Shown here piece by piece: positions 1-8,223 of a stretch of 64,000 bases of DNA. Position 1 is the stretch's first letter. Each line of letters starts with the position of its first letter. This DNA comes from Devosia indica. Its GTDB lineage: Bacteria; Pseudomonadota; Alphaproteobacteria; Rhizobiales; Devosiaceae. The translations under genes were made by a program, and so were the position numbers. The notes beneath the pieces were generated by a model, which did not search any database, had not been told where the DNA came from, and saw only the letters and a program-made list of their open reading frames with translations. The DNA lies in the NCBI RefSeq assembly GCF_003056405.1, contig NZ_PYVZ01000019.1, forward strand, positions 1 to 64,000, read 5' to 3'.

Positions 1-117
1 CAAGCTGGCTTGGACATTCCATTGTTGGGGCACCTAACGAACAAATCTGATGAAGATAGAAGAAACGATGATGTCGCGGCAGCTTACAGGAGCTGGAAAA
101 GGAACACCATCGTCTGA
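1..117 (+). CDS. Unidentified protein, C-terminal fragment
   Basis: The first frame is open from the window edge to a TGA at 115-117 and gives 38 residues, so a gene would begin outside the window. I recognise no domain. The piece is hydrophilic (charged run NKSDEDRRNDD, ending WKRNTIV). Its codons (AGA, AGG, CTA, ACG) and its even AT/GC mix differ from the GC-rich genes that follow, which could mean foreign DNA or that this is not coding. Palindromic repeats begin about 125 bases downstream. Confidence 0.3.
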   Translation, partial: QAGLDIPLLGHLTNKSDEDRRNDDVAAAYRSWKRNTIV

Positions 118-243
118 AATGGGGTCGATTTCCGCCATGATGTCGGACTTGTTGCATAGCCTTATAGAACCCACAGGCTGTCACCCCGGCGCAGCCGGGG
201 CCCATCCTGAGCTGGTGCACCTTTCGCTGATGGCCGCCCGCGT

Positions 244-353
244 GGTTCGAGGGTCGCTTCGCGCCCACCTCACCATGAGGGCTCTCGAAACGCCGGTTCC
301 GCCCCAGACCTCATCCTGAGGTGCGAAGCGCAGCGCAGCCTCGAAGGACGAGG
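244..353. repeat. Inverted pair of Rhizobiales-type palindromic intergenic repeats
   Basis: The right copy (309-353) begins CCTCATCCTGAGG and ends CTCGAAGGACGAGG, a pattern that recurs between genes of many Rhizobiales. The left copy (244-281) is the same element on the other strand (GGTTCGAGGGTCGCTTCGCG, then CACCATGAGG). Together they could fold into one large cruciform. A further GC hairpin (ACCCCGGC, GCCGGGG) sits at about 182-200. No gene is visible from 118 to 360. Confidence 0.6.
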
Positions 354-560
354 TCGGCCATCACCACACCCGGTCAACTTTTTTATCCCCGCGCCCAAAA
401 CCTCCTCCATAATCCTCCCCATCACTCCCGCGCGGGCGGACTGCAGCGAACTTTGCGGGAGGAGCCGGTTGGGTGCTGGGTCGCTCCAGGGCCTGCCTGC
501 TCGTTGGGCCACCTTGCGACGAGCGATCAATAGGGGCCACGACAGCAGGAGAAACCCGGC

Positions 561-619
561 GTCCCGAGGCGGCGACGTCTCTATTACTTAGTTCTACTGA
601 GACGCACGCGCCTCGGGAC
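561..619. other. Long hairpin of unknown role in a 340-base gene-free stretch
   Basis: Bases 561-571 (GTCCCGAGGCG) pair perfectly with 609-619, and inside them CGTCTC at 576-581 pairs with GAGACG at 599-604, leaving an AT-rich 17-base loop. It stands between the repeats and the 3' end of the MFS gene. There is no T-run, so it is not an ordinary terminator, and I match it to no RNA family. In 355-699 I see no convincing gene; the short open frames there lack ribosome binding sites and recognisable sequence. Confidence 0.45.
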
Positions 620-699
620 ACGTCCAATTCAACCGGAGGCGCCAGCGTCGTCCGGCGCACATTCACGGCCTGAGCAATGGAAACGCCGTGACAAACGCC

Positions 700-1899
700 C
701 TACCCCACCAGCGATTTCGGTGGCCGCATCTTGAGCGACCACAGCACGCAGCCAATCGCCAGCAGCGAGGTCACCGTCGAATAGAAGAATGCATAGGCGC
801 CGAAGAATTCCACCAACACCCCGAACACCGTCAGCGCCAGCATGGCCATGGCCATGTTGAGCATGTTGAAAAAGCCCTGCGCCTCGGCCGCATTGGCCTC
901 ATTGGTCCAGTTGGCGATGAAGTGCACCACCCCGAAATAGCCCATGCCGAAACTGAAGGCATGCAGCGACTGGGTGAGGAACAGCACCTCCACTGGCGGA
1001 TTGAACGCCATGATGGTGAAGCGGATCAGCCCGGCAACGGCCCCGGCCAGGATCATGTTACGCGCTGTCACGCGGCCGCCAAAGCGTCGCCAGACAAACA
1101 TCAGCACCGCCTCGCCGACGGCCGCAAAGCCCAGCAAGGGTCCCAGGAAATAGCTTGGAATGCCGTTCTCGTGCCAGAGCAACGCCCCGAACCCGCCAAT
1201 CACGGCGTTGGACGAGTTGACCAGCGCAAAGGCCAGCAGCGGCAGCACGAACCAGGGCTGCAGCGCATCCTTGAGCCGGCTGGGTGGCGCCACGGCTTCT
1301 GGTGCTGCATCGGCCAGGGTCACCTGCGGTTTCGGGGCCCGGAACCGCGGCAGCAGGAACGCCAGCCCGGCCCGTGCGACGACCATGGCCACATAGAGCG
1401 TGATGAATGCACCCGAGCCGAGGACGTTGAGAAACAGCCCGATACCGCCCGCGCCCACGACATAGCCCACCGTCGCCCAGGCCCGGATCACTCCGAAATC
1501 AGTGCCGTTGCGGCGCGTCATGCGCACCGTTGCTGCATCGATCACCGGCGCAACCAGGCCATTGCTGGAGGCGCACAGCCCCCAGACCAGCAAAATGCCC
1601 CAAAACTCGGAGACGAAATACATCGGTATGGCCGTCAAGGCCGAAACAATGGAAATGCCGATCAGCGCCGTCCGCCAGTCATCGGCCCGGTCGGCTACGC
1701 GTCCGACCATCATGTTCAGGCCCAGCAGAAGCAGGGTCGGCAGCGCATTGATCAGGCCGATCTGGTCGGCCGGAATGCCATGTTCGCTCAGCCAGATGCC
1801 CAGGAACACCGACGCGACGCCGCCCGGCAGATAGACGGTAAATTGATAAATGGAAGCGCGCAGCTCGGGCGAATCCCAGCGCGAAAGGGCCGATGGCAT
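700..1899 (-). CDS. MFS transporter, phenylpropionate-permease-like
   Basis: A 399-residue integral membrane protein with about 12 hydrophobic segments and a short charged central loop near residues 205-230, as expected of a major facilitator carrier. The compact form resembles the PPP (3-phenylpropionate permease) and MFS_1-like group; the substrate cannot be read from sequence. I start at the ATG at 1899 (MPSALSRWDS) because GGGAG lies nine bases upstream; an earlier in-frame start at 1983 would add a non-hydrophobic leader. The glycosyltransferase gene lies 114 bases upstream on the same strand, so the two may be co-transcribed. Confidence 0.85.
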   Translation of the reverse strand: MPSALSRWDSPELRASIYQFTVYLPGGVASVFLGIWLSEHGIPADQIGLINALPTLLLLGLNMMVGRVADRADDWRTALIGISIVSALTAIPMYFVSEFWGILLVWGLCASSNGLVAPVIDAATVRMTRRNGTDFGVIRAWATVGYVVGAGGIGLFLNVLGSGAFITLYVAMVVARAGLAFLLPRFRAPKPQVTLADAAPEAVAPPSRLKDALQPWFVLPLLAFALVNSSNAVIGGFGALLWHENGIPSYFLGPLLGFAAVGEAVLMFVWRRFGGRVTARNMILAGAVAGLIRFTIMAFNPPVEVLFLTQSLHAFSFGMGYFGVVHFIANWTNEANAAEAQGFFNMLNMAMAMLALTVFGVLVEFFGAYAFFYSTVTSLLAIGCVLWSLKMRPPKSLVG

Positions 1900-2013
1900 G
1901 GAAATGGACTCCCGGCGCAGAGGCGCGCCGCGTTCCCTCAACTGACTCGGATGCGCGCGCGACGCAAGGGCATTTCCACCCAAATCGTCTGCAAAACCGG
2001 TCTCTGGAACGTT

Positions 2014-3069
2014 CTATATGGCCCTTGCCAGCTTTGCGGGCGCATTGGCCGGCGTCAGCGCCGACAGGAATTGATTGCCGCTGGCTGCCCAGGTGAACTG
2101 CTCGCCCAGCGCGCGCGCATCTGCGCGCCGGAGGGTCAGGCAACGGCGCACCGCGGCACCCAGATCTTCCGACAGCGTGCCCGCTCTGGGGTCCGTGACC
2201 ACGTCGCGCGGCCCGGTGACCGGGTAGGCAGCCACTGGCGTGCCCGAGGCCAGGGCTTCGGTCACCACATTGCCGAATGTATCGGTGCGGCTGGGAAACA
2301 CGAACACATCGGCACTGCGATAGGCGGCAGCCAGTTCCTCGCCGTGCAGATAGCCGACAAAATGCACGTCAGGATGAAGCCGCTCCAGATGCGCCCGATC
2401 CGGCCCATCCCCCACCACGATCTTGCTGCCCGGCACGTCCAGATCGAGAAAGGCCGTCACGTTCTTTTCCGCCGAGACACGACCCACATAAAGCAGATGC
2501 GGGCCGGGCAGATCGGTGAACAGGGTCTTTTCGCCTGGATGGAAGCGCACCCCATCCACGCCCCGGCCCCACAGCGTCAAATGCGAGAATCCGCGGCCAC
2601 TCAGTTCGGCCCGCAGCGACGGGGTCGGCACCATGGTCGCCACCGCCGGTTCATGGAACCAGCGCAGATAGCCATAGCTCCACTCCTCCGGCAGCGGCAG
2701 CCGCGCCGCCGCATATTCGGGAAAGCGGGTGTGAAAGCTGGTGGTGAAGGCCTTGCCGCGTTCCAGGCAGTAGCGCCGCGCCAGCAGGCCGAGCGGGCCT
2801 TCTGTGGCGATATGGATGTGGTGCGCCCGCGACCGCGCCATGGTCAGGAACACCGCTCGCCGCGAGGCCAGCGACAGCCTGATCTCGGGATAGGTGGGCA
2901 CCGGCACGGTCCAGAATGGCACCGGGGTGAGGAAACTGACCTCGTGCCCCCAGGCTCTCAATTGCTTGGCCAGGCTCTCGAGCGTACGCACCACGCCATT
3001 GATTTGCGGGCGCCACGCATCGGTGACGATCAGGATACGGCGGCGGGAAAGCTTGGGATCGATATACAT
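2014..3069 (-). CDS. Glycosyltransferase family 4 (GT-B fold)
   Basis: A 351-residue retaining glycosyltransferase. The N-terminal Rossmann half carries the acceptor-side TDAWRPQINGVVRTL (about residues 16-30). The donor-side half has YVGRVSAEKN near 205 and the sugar-nucleotide loop FPSRTDTFGNVVTEALASG near 275, typical of the SqdX / MgtA / alpha-mannosyltransferase branch of GT4. Such enzymes act at the inner face of the cytoplasmic membrane on glycolipid or polysaccharide acceptors. The phosphoesterase gene lies 88 bases upstream on the same strand; this pairing suggests lipid or envelope glycan metabolism. The exact donor and acceptor are unknown. Confidence 0.88.
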   Translation of the reverse strand: MYIDPKLSRRRILIVTDAWRPQINGVVRTLESLAKQLRAWGHEVSFLTPVPFWTVPVPTYPEIRLSLASRRAVFLTMARSRAHHIHIATEGPLGLLARRYCLERGKAFTTSFHTRFPEYAAARLPLPEEWSYGYLRWFHEPAVATMVPTPSLRAELSGRGFSHLTLWGRGVDGVRFHPGEKTLFTDLPGPHLLYVGRVSAEKNVTAFLDLDVPGSKIVVGDGPDRAHLERLHPDVHFVGYLHGEELAAAYRSADVFVFPSRTDTFGNVVTEALASGTPVAAYPVTGPRDVVTDPRAGTLSEDLGAAVRRCLTLRRADARALGEQFTWAASGNQFLSALTPANAPAKLARAI

Positions 3070-3157
3070 GGCGACACCACGATTGCTCGCAATGTCAGCA
3101 TGGTGCGCGTTCCCCGCGTCGCTTGCGTGACGGCCATGTGACGTTCACTTGACGGGT

Positions 3158-3958
3158 TTACTGCCCGGAACTCTGGCGCAATTTCGGCTTGCGGGCGTCG
3201 CCGGTGACCATTTCGGTCCACTTGATCAGCTCAAATACCCCATCGTGATTCTCCACAATGGCGGTGCAGCTCTCCACCCAGTCGCCGGTATTGATATACT
3301 GGATGCCCAGCCGGTCGTGGATGTCGGCAAAATGGATATGGCCGCAGATCACCCCATCGACACCGCTCTCCTTGGCTTCGTGTACCAGGGCTTCCTCGAA
3401 CCGGCCGATCACCGAAACCGCATTCTTCACCTTCTGCTTGGCCCAGGCGCTCAGCGACCAGTATTGCAACCCCAGCCGCCGCCTCACCCAGTTGATGGCG
3501 ATATTGACGCGCAGCGCCGCATTGTAGGCCCAGTCCCCGACATGGGCGAGCCATTTGGCATTCATCACCACCACGTCGAACTGGTCGCCATGGATAACCA
3601 GATAGGTCTTGCCCGTCGCCGAAGTATGGATGGTGCGATCCACCAGCTCGATCTCGCCGAAATAGGTGCCGAGATATTCGCGCAGGAACTCATCGTGATT
3701 GCCCGGCAGATAGACGATCCGCGTACCGGCTGTCGCCTTGTCGAGCATGATCTGGATCACCTCGTTATACTGGGCCGGCCAGTGCCACTGCTTGGCCAGC
3801 CGCCAGCCATCGAGAATGTCCCCCACCAGATAAATCGTCTCGGCATCATGCGCGCGCAGGAAATCGGCCAGTTGCGCGCTGCGGATCGGCTTCATGCCCA
3901 GATGCACATCCGACAGGAAAAGCGCCCGAACACGCCTGATCTCGCGCTCTTCCGACAT
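3158..3958 (-). CDS. Calcineurin-like phosphoesterase, LpxH-related
   Basis: A 266-residue metallophosphoesterase with the full metal-binding set in order: FLSDVHLG near residue 14, GDILDGW near 46, GNHDEF near 85, HGDQFD near 122 and GHIHFADIHD near 205. The arrangement matches UDP-2,3-diacylglucosamine pyrophosphatase (LpxH) relatives, which hydrolyse a lipid A precursor, but this subgroup is common in Rhizobiales beside a GT4 gene and may act on another lipid phosphate. No signal peptide or membrane segment. The ATG at 3958 begins MSEEREIRRV. It lies between the exported hexosaminidase gene and the glycosyltransferase gene on one strand. Confidence 0.85.
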   Translation of the reverse strand: MSEEREIRRVRALFLSDVHLGMKPIRSAQLADFLRAHDAETIYLVGDILDGWRLAKQWHWPAQYNEVIQIMLDKATAGTRIVYLPGNHDEFLREYLGTYFGEIELVDRTIHTSATGKTYLVIHGDQFDVVVMNAKWLAHVGDWAYNAALRVNIAINWVRRRLGLQYWSLSAWAKQKVKNAVSVIGRFEEALVHEAKESGVDGVICGHIHFADIHDRLGIQYINTGDWVESCTAIVENHDGVFELIKWTEMVTGDARKPKLRQSSGQ

Positions 3959-4049
3959 CAGTCTCGGGCCTCCTCACTAAGGGAGGGCATCTTATCGGCT
4001 GCACCCGGCGCTGCAAACACGCCTGCCAAGAAAGCCGGGGAAAGCCTGC

Positions 4050-5138
4050 TCACCGCAACCGCGCCTTGAGCGCCACGATGCGTCGATAGCTCTCCTCGAT
4101 CCGCGCGGCAAAGGCCGGATCGGCCGCGGCCTCGCTCACCAGGATGTCGAGCACGTCCTGGGCCAACCCCGGGCGATAATCGGCCGTGTTGGAGAACAGC
4201 AGAATGTCCATGCCCGCGCGCACCGCCTTGACGACCGTGTCCTCAAGCGAAAAATGCTCGCGAATGGCGCCCATTTCCAGATCGTCGCTGATCACCACGC
4301 CGTCGAAACCCAGCTCGCCCCGCAATACGCCATCGATCCAGCGGGGTGATAAAGATGACGGGGTCTCCCCGTCTCCATTGGCATAATCAGCATGGTAGAG
4401 ATGCCCCACCATGACCATGTCGGCCATGTCTCCGGCAATCAGCACCCGGTAGGGTTCCAACTCGTCCGGCGACCAGCTCCGTGTGATATCCACGAAACCT
4501 TCATGACTGTCGGCGGTGGAAGAGCCATGCCCAGGAAAATGCTTGAGCGCGGTCACGAGACCCGCGGCGCGATGTGCGCGCACAAAGGCCGTGTCATAGT
4601 CGATCACCACCATGGGGTCAGCCGAAAAGGCCCGCCCGAAACGCGCGATGATCTGGTTTTCCGGATTTGTATTAAGGTCCGCCACCGGACCAAAATTGAC
4701 CGAGAACCCTTGCTCGCCAATGCCTTGGGCCATACGTGAGTAGAGCGCTTCCGCCTGCTCCGGTGTGTTGTTGGCAGCAACTGTTTCGGCATTGGGAATT
4801 TCGGCAAAGCCCACATCGCGGGTCAGCCGTTCCACCGCCCCCCCTTCCTGATCTAGCGTAATGAAGGGTGGCAAGTCCGGTGACGCAGCGCGGAAAATAC
4901 CATTCATCTCCCGCACGGTCTGCAGGCTCGACACATTCTTCTTGAGATACATCACCCCGCCCAAGCGTCCGGCTTCAAGGTCGCTGACCACCGCCTTGAC
5001 GCCCGCGTCGGCAGGTCCATCGCCCTCAAAACCGACAAGAATCATCTGCCCTGCCATTTCTTCCAGCGTCGCAGCCGCCAACGGCTGCGCCAGGAACGGC
5101 AGAACAATAAAGGCACAGAGTAATCGGAGCACGGGCAT
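4050..5138 (-). CDS. Exported GH3 beta-N-acetylhexosaminidase (NagZ-like)
   Basis: A glycoside hydrolase family 3 protein of 362 residues. The signature KHFPGHG is at 199-205, followed by a downstream DSH, and the nucleophile-type aspartate lies in VVISDDLEMG at 281-290. NagZ removes GlcNAc from muropeptides in the cytosol; this protein differs in having a clear signal peptide (MPVLRLLCAF with a hydrophobic core and AQPLAAA cleavage region), so it should act in the periplasm or outside. I start at the ATG at 5138 because it begins the signal peptide; an upstream TTG frame lacks support. Substrate could be peptidoglycan fragments or chitin oligomers. Confidence 0.87.
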   Translation of the reverse strand: MPVLRLLCAFIVLPFLAQPLAAATLEEMAGQMILVGFEGDGPADAGVKAVVSDLEAGRLGGVMYLKKNVSSLQTVREMNGIFRAASPDLPPFITLDQEGGAVERLTRDVGFAEIPNAETVAANNTPEQAEALYSRMAQGIGEQGFSVNFGPVADLNTNPENQIIARFGRAFSADPMVVIDYDTAFVRAHRAAGLVTALKHFPGHGSSTADSHEGFVDITRSWSPDELEPYRVLIAGDMADMVMVGHLYHADYANGDGETPSSLSPRWIDGVLRGELGFDGVVISDDLEMGAIREHFSLEDTVVKAVRAGMDILLFSNTADYRPGLAQDVLDILVSEAAADPAFAARIEESYRRIVALKARLR

Positions 5139-5247
5139 CACCGGCTGAGGAATCGGGGGTGCAGAGTGCCCAGCAAATGGCGGCAAGACAATGGTCTCCC
5201 CTGAACAGGGGATGGTCGCAAGGGTCCGAGCAGTGCCAAACCCTCAC

Positions 5248-5341
5248 AAAGGTGGACGCAGGGTCGGATTTCTCAACCTTCTTCGGCTCACCACCGAACT
5301 GGTCGGGTGGCAGGCAAAGCGCCTCGCCGCCCGATCTTTTT
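5248..5341 (+). ncRNA. Putative small RNA, upstream member of a tandem pair
   Basis: About 94 bases that align along their whole length with the unit at 5429-5522: both begin with AAGGTGGACGCAGG, continue into TTCTCAACCTT or TTTTTCAACCTT, then GAACTGG, and end in a GC stem plus T-run. An inner hairpin TTCGG/CCGAA lies at about 5282-5298. No reading frame with a ribosome binding site is present. The pattern fits a trans-acting small RNA. The 5' end is a guess set at the start of conserved sequence; I see no clean promoter. Confidence 0.55.
5304..5341 (+). terminator. Rho-independent terminator of the first putative small RNA
   Basis: CGGGTGGC (5304-5311) pairs with GCCGCCCG (5326-5333) with one G-U pair; an inner AGGC/GCCT stem extends it, and ATCTTTTT follows. 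Confidence 0.7.
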
Positions 5342-5428
5342 CACGAAACCCCTGTGATTCTGAAAAAAATCGTTCCAACTAGTGCGTTTGCGTTATGCGC
5401 AATCCGAGATTGCATCCATACTGAGCTT

Positions 5429-5522
5429 AAGGTGGACGCAGGACCGGCGGTTTTTCAACCTTCCAGCCGGCCCCCGCCGAACTGGAAGGGCGGTGGAACG
5501 TGGTGCCACCGCCCGATTTTTT
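5429..5522 (+). ncRNA. Putative small RNA, downstream member of a tandem pair
   Basis: Homologue of the unit 181 bases upstream. Within it CCTTCCAG (about 5458-5465) pairs with CTGGAAGG, giving a first hairpin, and a strong terminator follows. The shared parts are the first 14 bases, the CAACCTT region, GAACTGG and the terminator; the loop sequences differ, as in paralogous small RNAs that keep a frame but change targets. A possible -10 (CATACT, 5417-5422) sits just before the conserved start, without a good -35. It converges on acsA, whose stop codon is five bases past the T-run. Confidence 0.6.
5488..5522 (+). terminator. Rho-independent terminator of the second putative small RNA
   Basis: A perfect nine-pair stem GGGCGGTGG (5488-5496) / CCACCGCCC (5506-5514), nine-base loop, then GATTTTTT. 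The T-run faces the plus strand, so it does not serve the minus-strand acsA. Confidence 0.85.
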
Positions 5523-5526
5523 GGCG

Positions 5527-7479
5527 TTACGCCGGCTTGTTCTGCCGATTGGCAATCAGATCATCCACAACGGATGGATCTGCCAGGGTCGAAGTGTCTC
5601 CAAGCGAACCAAAGTCGTTTTCCGCCACCTTGCGCAGAATGCGGCGCATGATCTTGCCCGAACGCGTCTTGGGCAGGCCCGGCGCCCACTGGATGAAATC
5701 GGGCGAAGCGATCGGCCCGATTTCCTTGCGCACCCAGTTGCGCAGCTCAAGACGCAACTCGTCGCTGCTCTGTTCGCCCGCCATCAGCGTGACATAGCAA
5801 TAGATGCCCTGCCCCTTGATATCGTGCGGGAAGCCGACAACGGCCGCCTCGGAAACCTTTGGGTGCGCAACCAGGGCGCTCTCCACCTCGGCCGTACCCA
5901 GGCGGTGGCCGGAAACATTGAGCACGTCGTCGACCCGCCCGGTAATCCAGTAATAGCCATCTTCGTCGCGGCGGCAGCCGTCACCGGTGAAGTAGTTGCC
6001 CTTATAGGTCTCGAAGTAGGTCGAGACGAACCGCCCATGGTCACCCCAGATGGTTCGGGCCTGACTGGGCCAGCTATCCTTGATGACCAGCACGCCTTCA
6101 GCCTTGGTCTGCTCCTGCACCTTGCCTTCAGGCGATAGCACTTCGGGCTGAATCCCAAAAAACGGTTTGGTTGCCGAACCGGGCTTGGTTGGGATGGCGC
6201 CGGGGAATGGCGCGATCATGTGACCGCCGGTTTCCGTCTGCCACCAGGCATCGACGATCTCGCACCGTCCCTTACCCACCTTGTTGTAATACCACATCCA
6301 GGCTTCGGGATTGATCGGCTCGCCCACCGTGCCAAGCAGTCGAAGCGAGGGCATCTCGTACTTCTCGACATATTCGGCCCCCGCACCCATCAGGGCGCGG
6401 ATGGCGGTCGGAGCAGTGTGGAAGATATTGACCTTGTGGCGCTCCACCACTTGCCAGAAGCGGCTGGCATCAGGCCAGGACGGAATGCCCTCGAACATCA
6501 CGGTCGTCGCGCCATTGGCCAGCGGGCCATAGACGATATAGCTGTGTCCGGTAACCCAGCCGACATCGGCCGTACACCAGAACACATCACCCTTGTTGTA
6601 GTCGAAGCTCAGCTCGTGGGTCATCGAGGTGTAGAGCAGATACCCGCCCTGGGTGTGCAGCACGCCCTTGGGCTTGCCGGTCGAACCGGAGGTATAAAGG
6701 ATGAACAGCGGATCTTCCGCGTTCATCGGTTCGGGATCATTAAACGGCTCTACGCCGGCCGCAGCTTCATGCCACCAGACGTCGCGCGAACCCTTCATGG
6801 CCACATCGGCGCCGGTATTGTGCACCACCAGCACCTTGGAGACGCCCGGGCAGTCTTCCAGCGCCTTGTCGACATTGGCCTTGAGCGGAACGGTCTTGCC
6901 ACCGCGGCGGCCTTCGTCGGCGGTGATGACCACTGCCGAGTCACAGTCATTGATCCGTCCGGCAAGAGCGTCGGGCGAGAAACCACCAAACACCACCGAG
7001 TGAACAGCGCCGATGCGCGCGCAGGCCAACATCGCATAGGCGGCCTGCGGGATCATCGGCAGATAGATCGTGACGCGGTCGCCCTTCTTGACGCCCAGTG
7101 ACTTCAGCACATTGGCGCAGCGGCATACTTTTTCGTGCAGCGTCCGATAGGAAATATGTTCGGCCTGGTCCTCCGGATTGTCGGGCTCCCAGATTATGGC
7201 AATGTCATCGCCGCGCTCAGCCAGGTGCCTATCGATACAATTGGCAGCGACGTTGAGCACGCCATCCTCGAACCATTTGATCGAAACGTCGGGATATTCG
7301 AACGTTGTGTTCTTGATCTTGGTGGGGAAAGTTACCCAGTCGAGGCGCTTGGCCTGTTCCGCCCAGAACCCATCCGGGTCCTGAATCGAACGCTGATACA
7401 GCGCATCATACTGCTCGGCCGTGGTATGGGTGCGCGCGATCGCAGCCGCGCTTGGCTGGAATAGGAGCTGGTCGCTCAT
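5527..7479 (-). CDS. acsA: Acetyl-CoA synthetase
   Basis: A 650-residue AMP-forming acetate-CoA ligase, the usual length. Acetate is adenylated and transferred to CoA in the cytosol. The ATP-binding loop [11 protein letters not shown] is at 262-272, WWQTETGG follows near 415, the hinge region [16 protein letters not shown] near 515, and the C-terminal SGKIMRR holds the lysine near 610 whose acetylation switches the family off. I start at the second of two close ATGs (7479, MSDQLLF): GGGAGG abuts the first ATG and stands six bases before the second. The gene is alone on its strand and is followed by the convergent small-RNA pair. Confidence 0.97.
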   Translation of the reverse strand: MSDQLLFQPSAAAIARTHTTAEQYDALYQRSIQDPDGFWAEQAKRLDWVTFPTKIKNTTFEYPDVSIKWFEDGVLNVAANCIDRHLAERGDDIAIIWEPDNPEDQAEHISYRTLHEKVCRCANVLKSLGVKKGDRVTIYLPMIPQAAYAMLACARIGAVHSVVFGGFSPDALAGRINDCDSAVVITADEGRRGGKTVPLKANVDKALEDCPGVSKVLVVHNTGADVAMKGSRDVWWHEAAAGVEPFNDPEPMNAEDPLFILYTSGSTGKPKGVLHTQGGYLLYTSMTHELSFDYNKGDVFWCTADVGWVTGHSYIVYGPLANGATTVMFEGIPSWPDASRFWQVVERHKVNIFHTAPTAIRALMGAGAEYVEKYEMPSLRLLGTVGEPINPEAWMWYYNKVGKGRCEIVDAWWQTETGGHMIAPFPGAIPTKPGSATKPFFGIQPEVLSPEGKVQEQTKAEGVLVIKDSWPSQARTIWGDHGRFVSTYFETYKGNYFTGDGCRRDEDGYYWITGRVDDVLNVSGHRLGTAEVESALVAHPKVSEAAVVGFPHDIKGQGIYCYVTLMAGEQSSDELRLELRNWVRKEIGPIASPDFIQWAPGLPKTRSGKIMRRILRKVAENDFGSLGDTSTLADPSVVDDLIANRQNKPA

Positions 7480-7656
7480 CGTCATCCTCCCTTATCTCTC
7501 CCGGCATCCGTAATACTGTTCCACCCCTATAGCGGCAAGGCCTAGTACCTGCGATTTAATGGGTTTTTCCGGCAAGGGTGTTTGCTCAAAGGGCACGGCA
7601 CCTGCCGTTAACCGGAACTGGCTACACTTTTCGCTCCTTTAGCGCGGAGCAGCATC

Positions 7657-8220
7657 ATGGCAGAAATGACCATTCGGGCCGCCACTCATGCGGATCTGGA
7701 CCTTGTGTATCGCGAGCTGAGTGACGTCATCCTGACCTCGCCGCATTACAATGACCGCTTCAAGCAACATGAGGCCGGCAGGCTGGACCGTACCTTTCTC
7801 AAGGGCCTCATGGCCATCGACCCCTGGCATATCATGCTGATGTGCGCCGACGGCGTGCCGGGGGGCGCCATGGTGTCCGGACCAGAATGCGGTTCAATCT
7901 TTCGCTATTGGAGCTGGGTATTCCCAAGCCATCGCCAGACCAAGCTGGGCATGTTCGGCATGCGTGAATTCGATGCCCATTGGGACAATACCCGGTTCCA
8001 CAAGGCCTACACCTATGTCCGCCCGGAAAATGAAATCGCCCGCATGTTGCTCAAGCGCTACGGCTACAGGGAAACCGCCCTGCTCGAGCAACACATCTTC
8101 GGCCAGGACTATCTGTTGATCGAGAAGTTCTACACGCGACCCGATGTCCCCTATGACAGCGGCTATGTCGGACGCCTGGGGCGTCTCAAGAATCGGCTCA
8201 AGGGGCTGGTCGGGGCGTAG
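7657..8220 (+). CDS. GNAT-family acetyltransferase-like protein
   Basis: A 187-residue protein opening MTIRAATHADLD, the first strand and helix of a GNAT fold, with an aromatic middle (FRYWSWVFPSHRQTKLGMFG, about 87-106) and RPENEIARMLLKRYGYRE near 130, which matches the acetyl-CoA-facing helix and last strand. Acceptor unknown. GGAG lies about ten bases before the ATG at 7657. It ends three bases before the convergent flippase gene, and with the FemAB-like gene beyond it may be part of a cell-surface polymer module; this link is inference. Confidence 0.7.
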   Translation: MAEMTIRAATHADLDLVYRELSDVILTSPHYNDRFKQHEAGRLDRTFLKGLMAIDPWHIMLMCADGVPGGAMVSGPECGSIFRYWSWVFPSHRQTKLGMFGMREFDAHWDNTRFHKAYTYVRPENEIARMLLKRYGYRETALLEQHIFGQDYLLIEKFYTRPDVPYDSGYVGRLGRLKNRLKGLVGA

Positions 8221-8223
8221 AGC

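Noticed and set aside
430-690. 6S, SRP or RNase P RNA in the structured left-end stretch
   Set aside because: I looked for the SRP core (GGAAGCAG), the RNase P GAGGAAAGTCC motif and a 6S-like bubble on both strands and found none.
688-3141. Very long open frame on the plus strand across the MFS and glycosyltransferase genes
   Set aside because: It is an antisense shadow produced by GC-rich codons: histidine/glutamine/arginine-rich with no domain, while the minus strand encodes two clear families over the same bases.
5187-5400. CRISPR-like repeats between nagZ-like gene and acsA
   Set aside because: Only two copies, imperfect and longer than 90 bases, each ending in a terminator; spacing and structure fit small RNAs, not an array.
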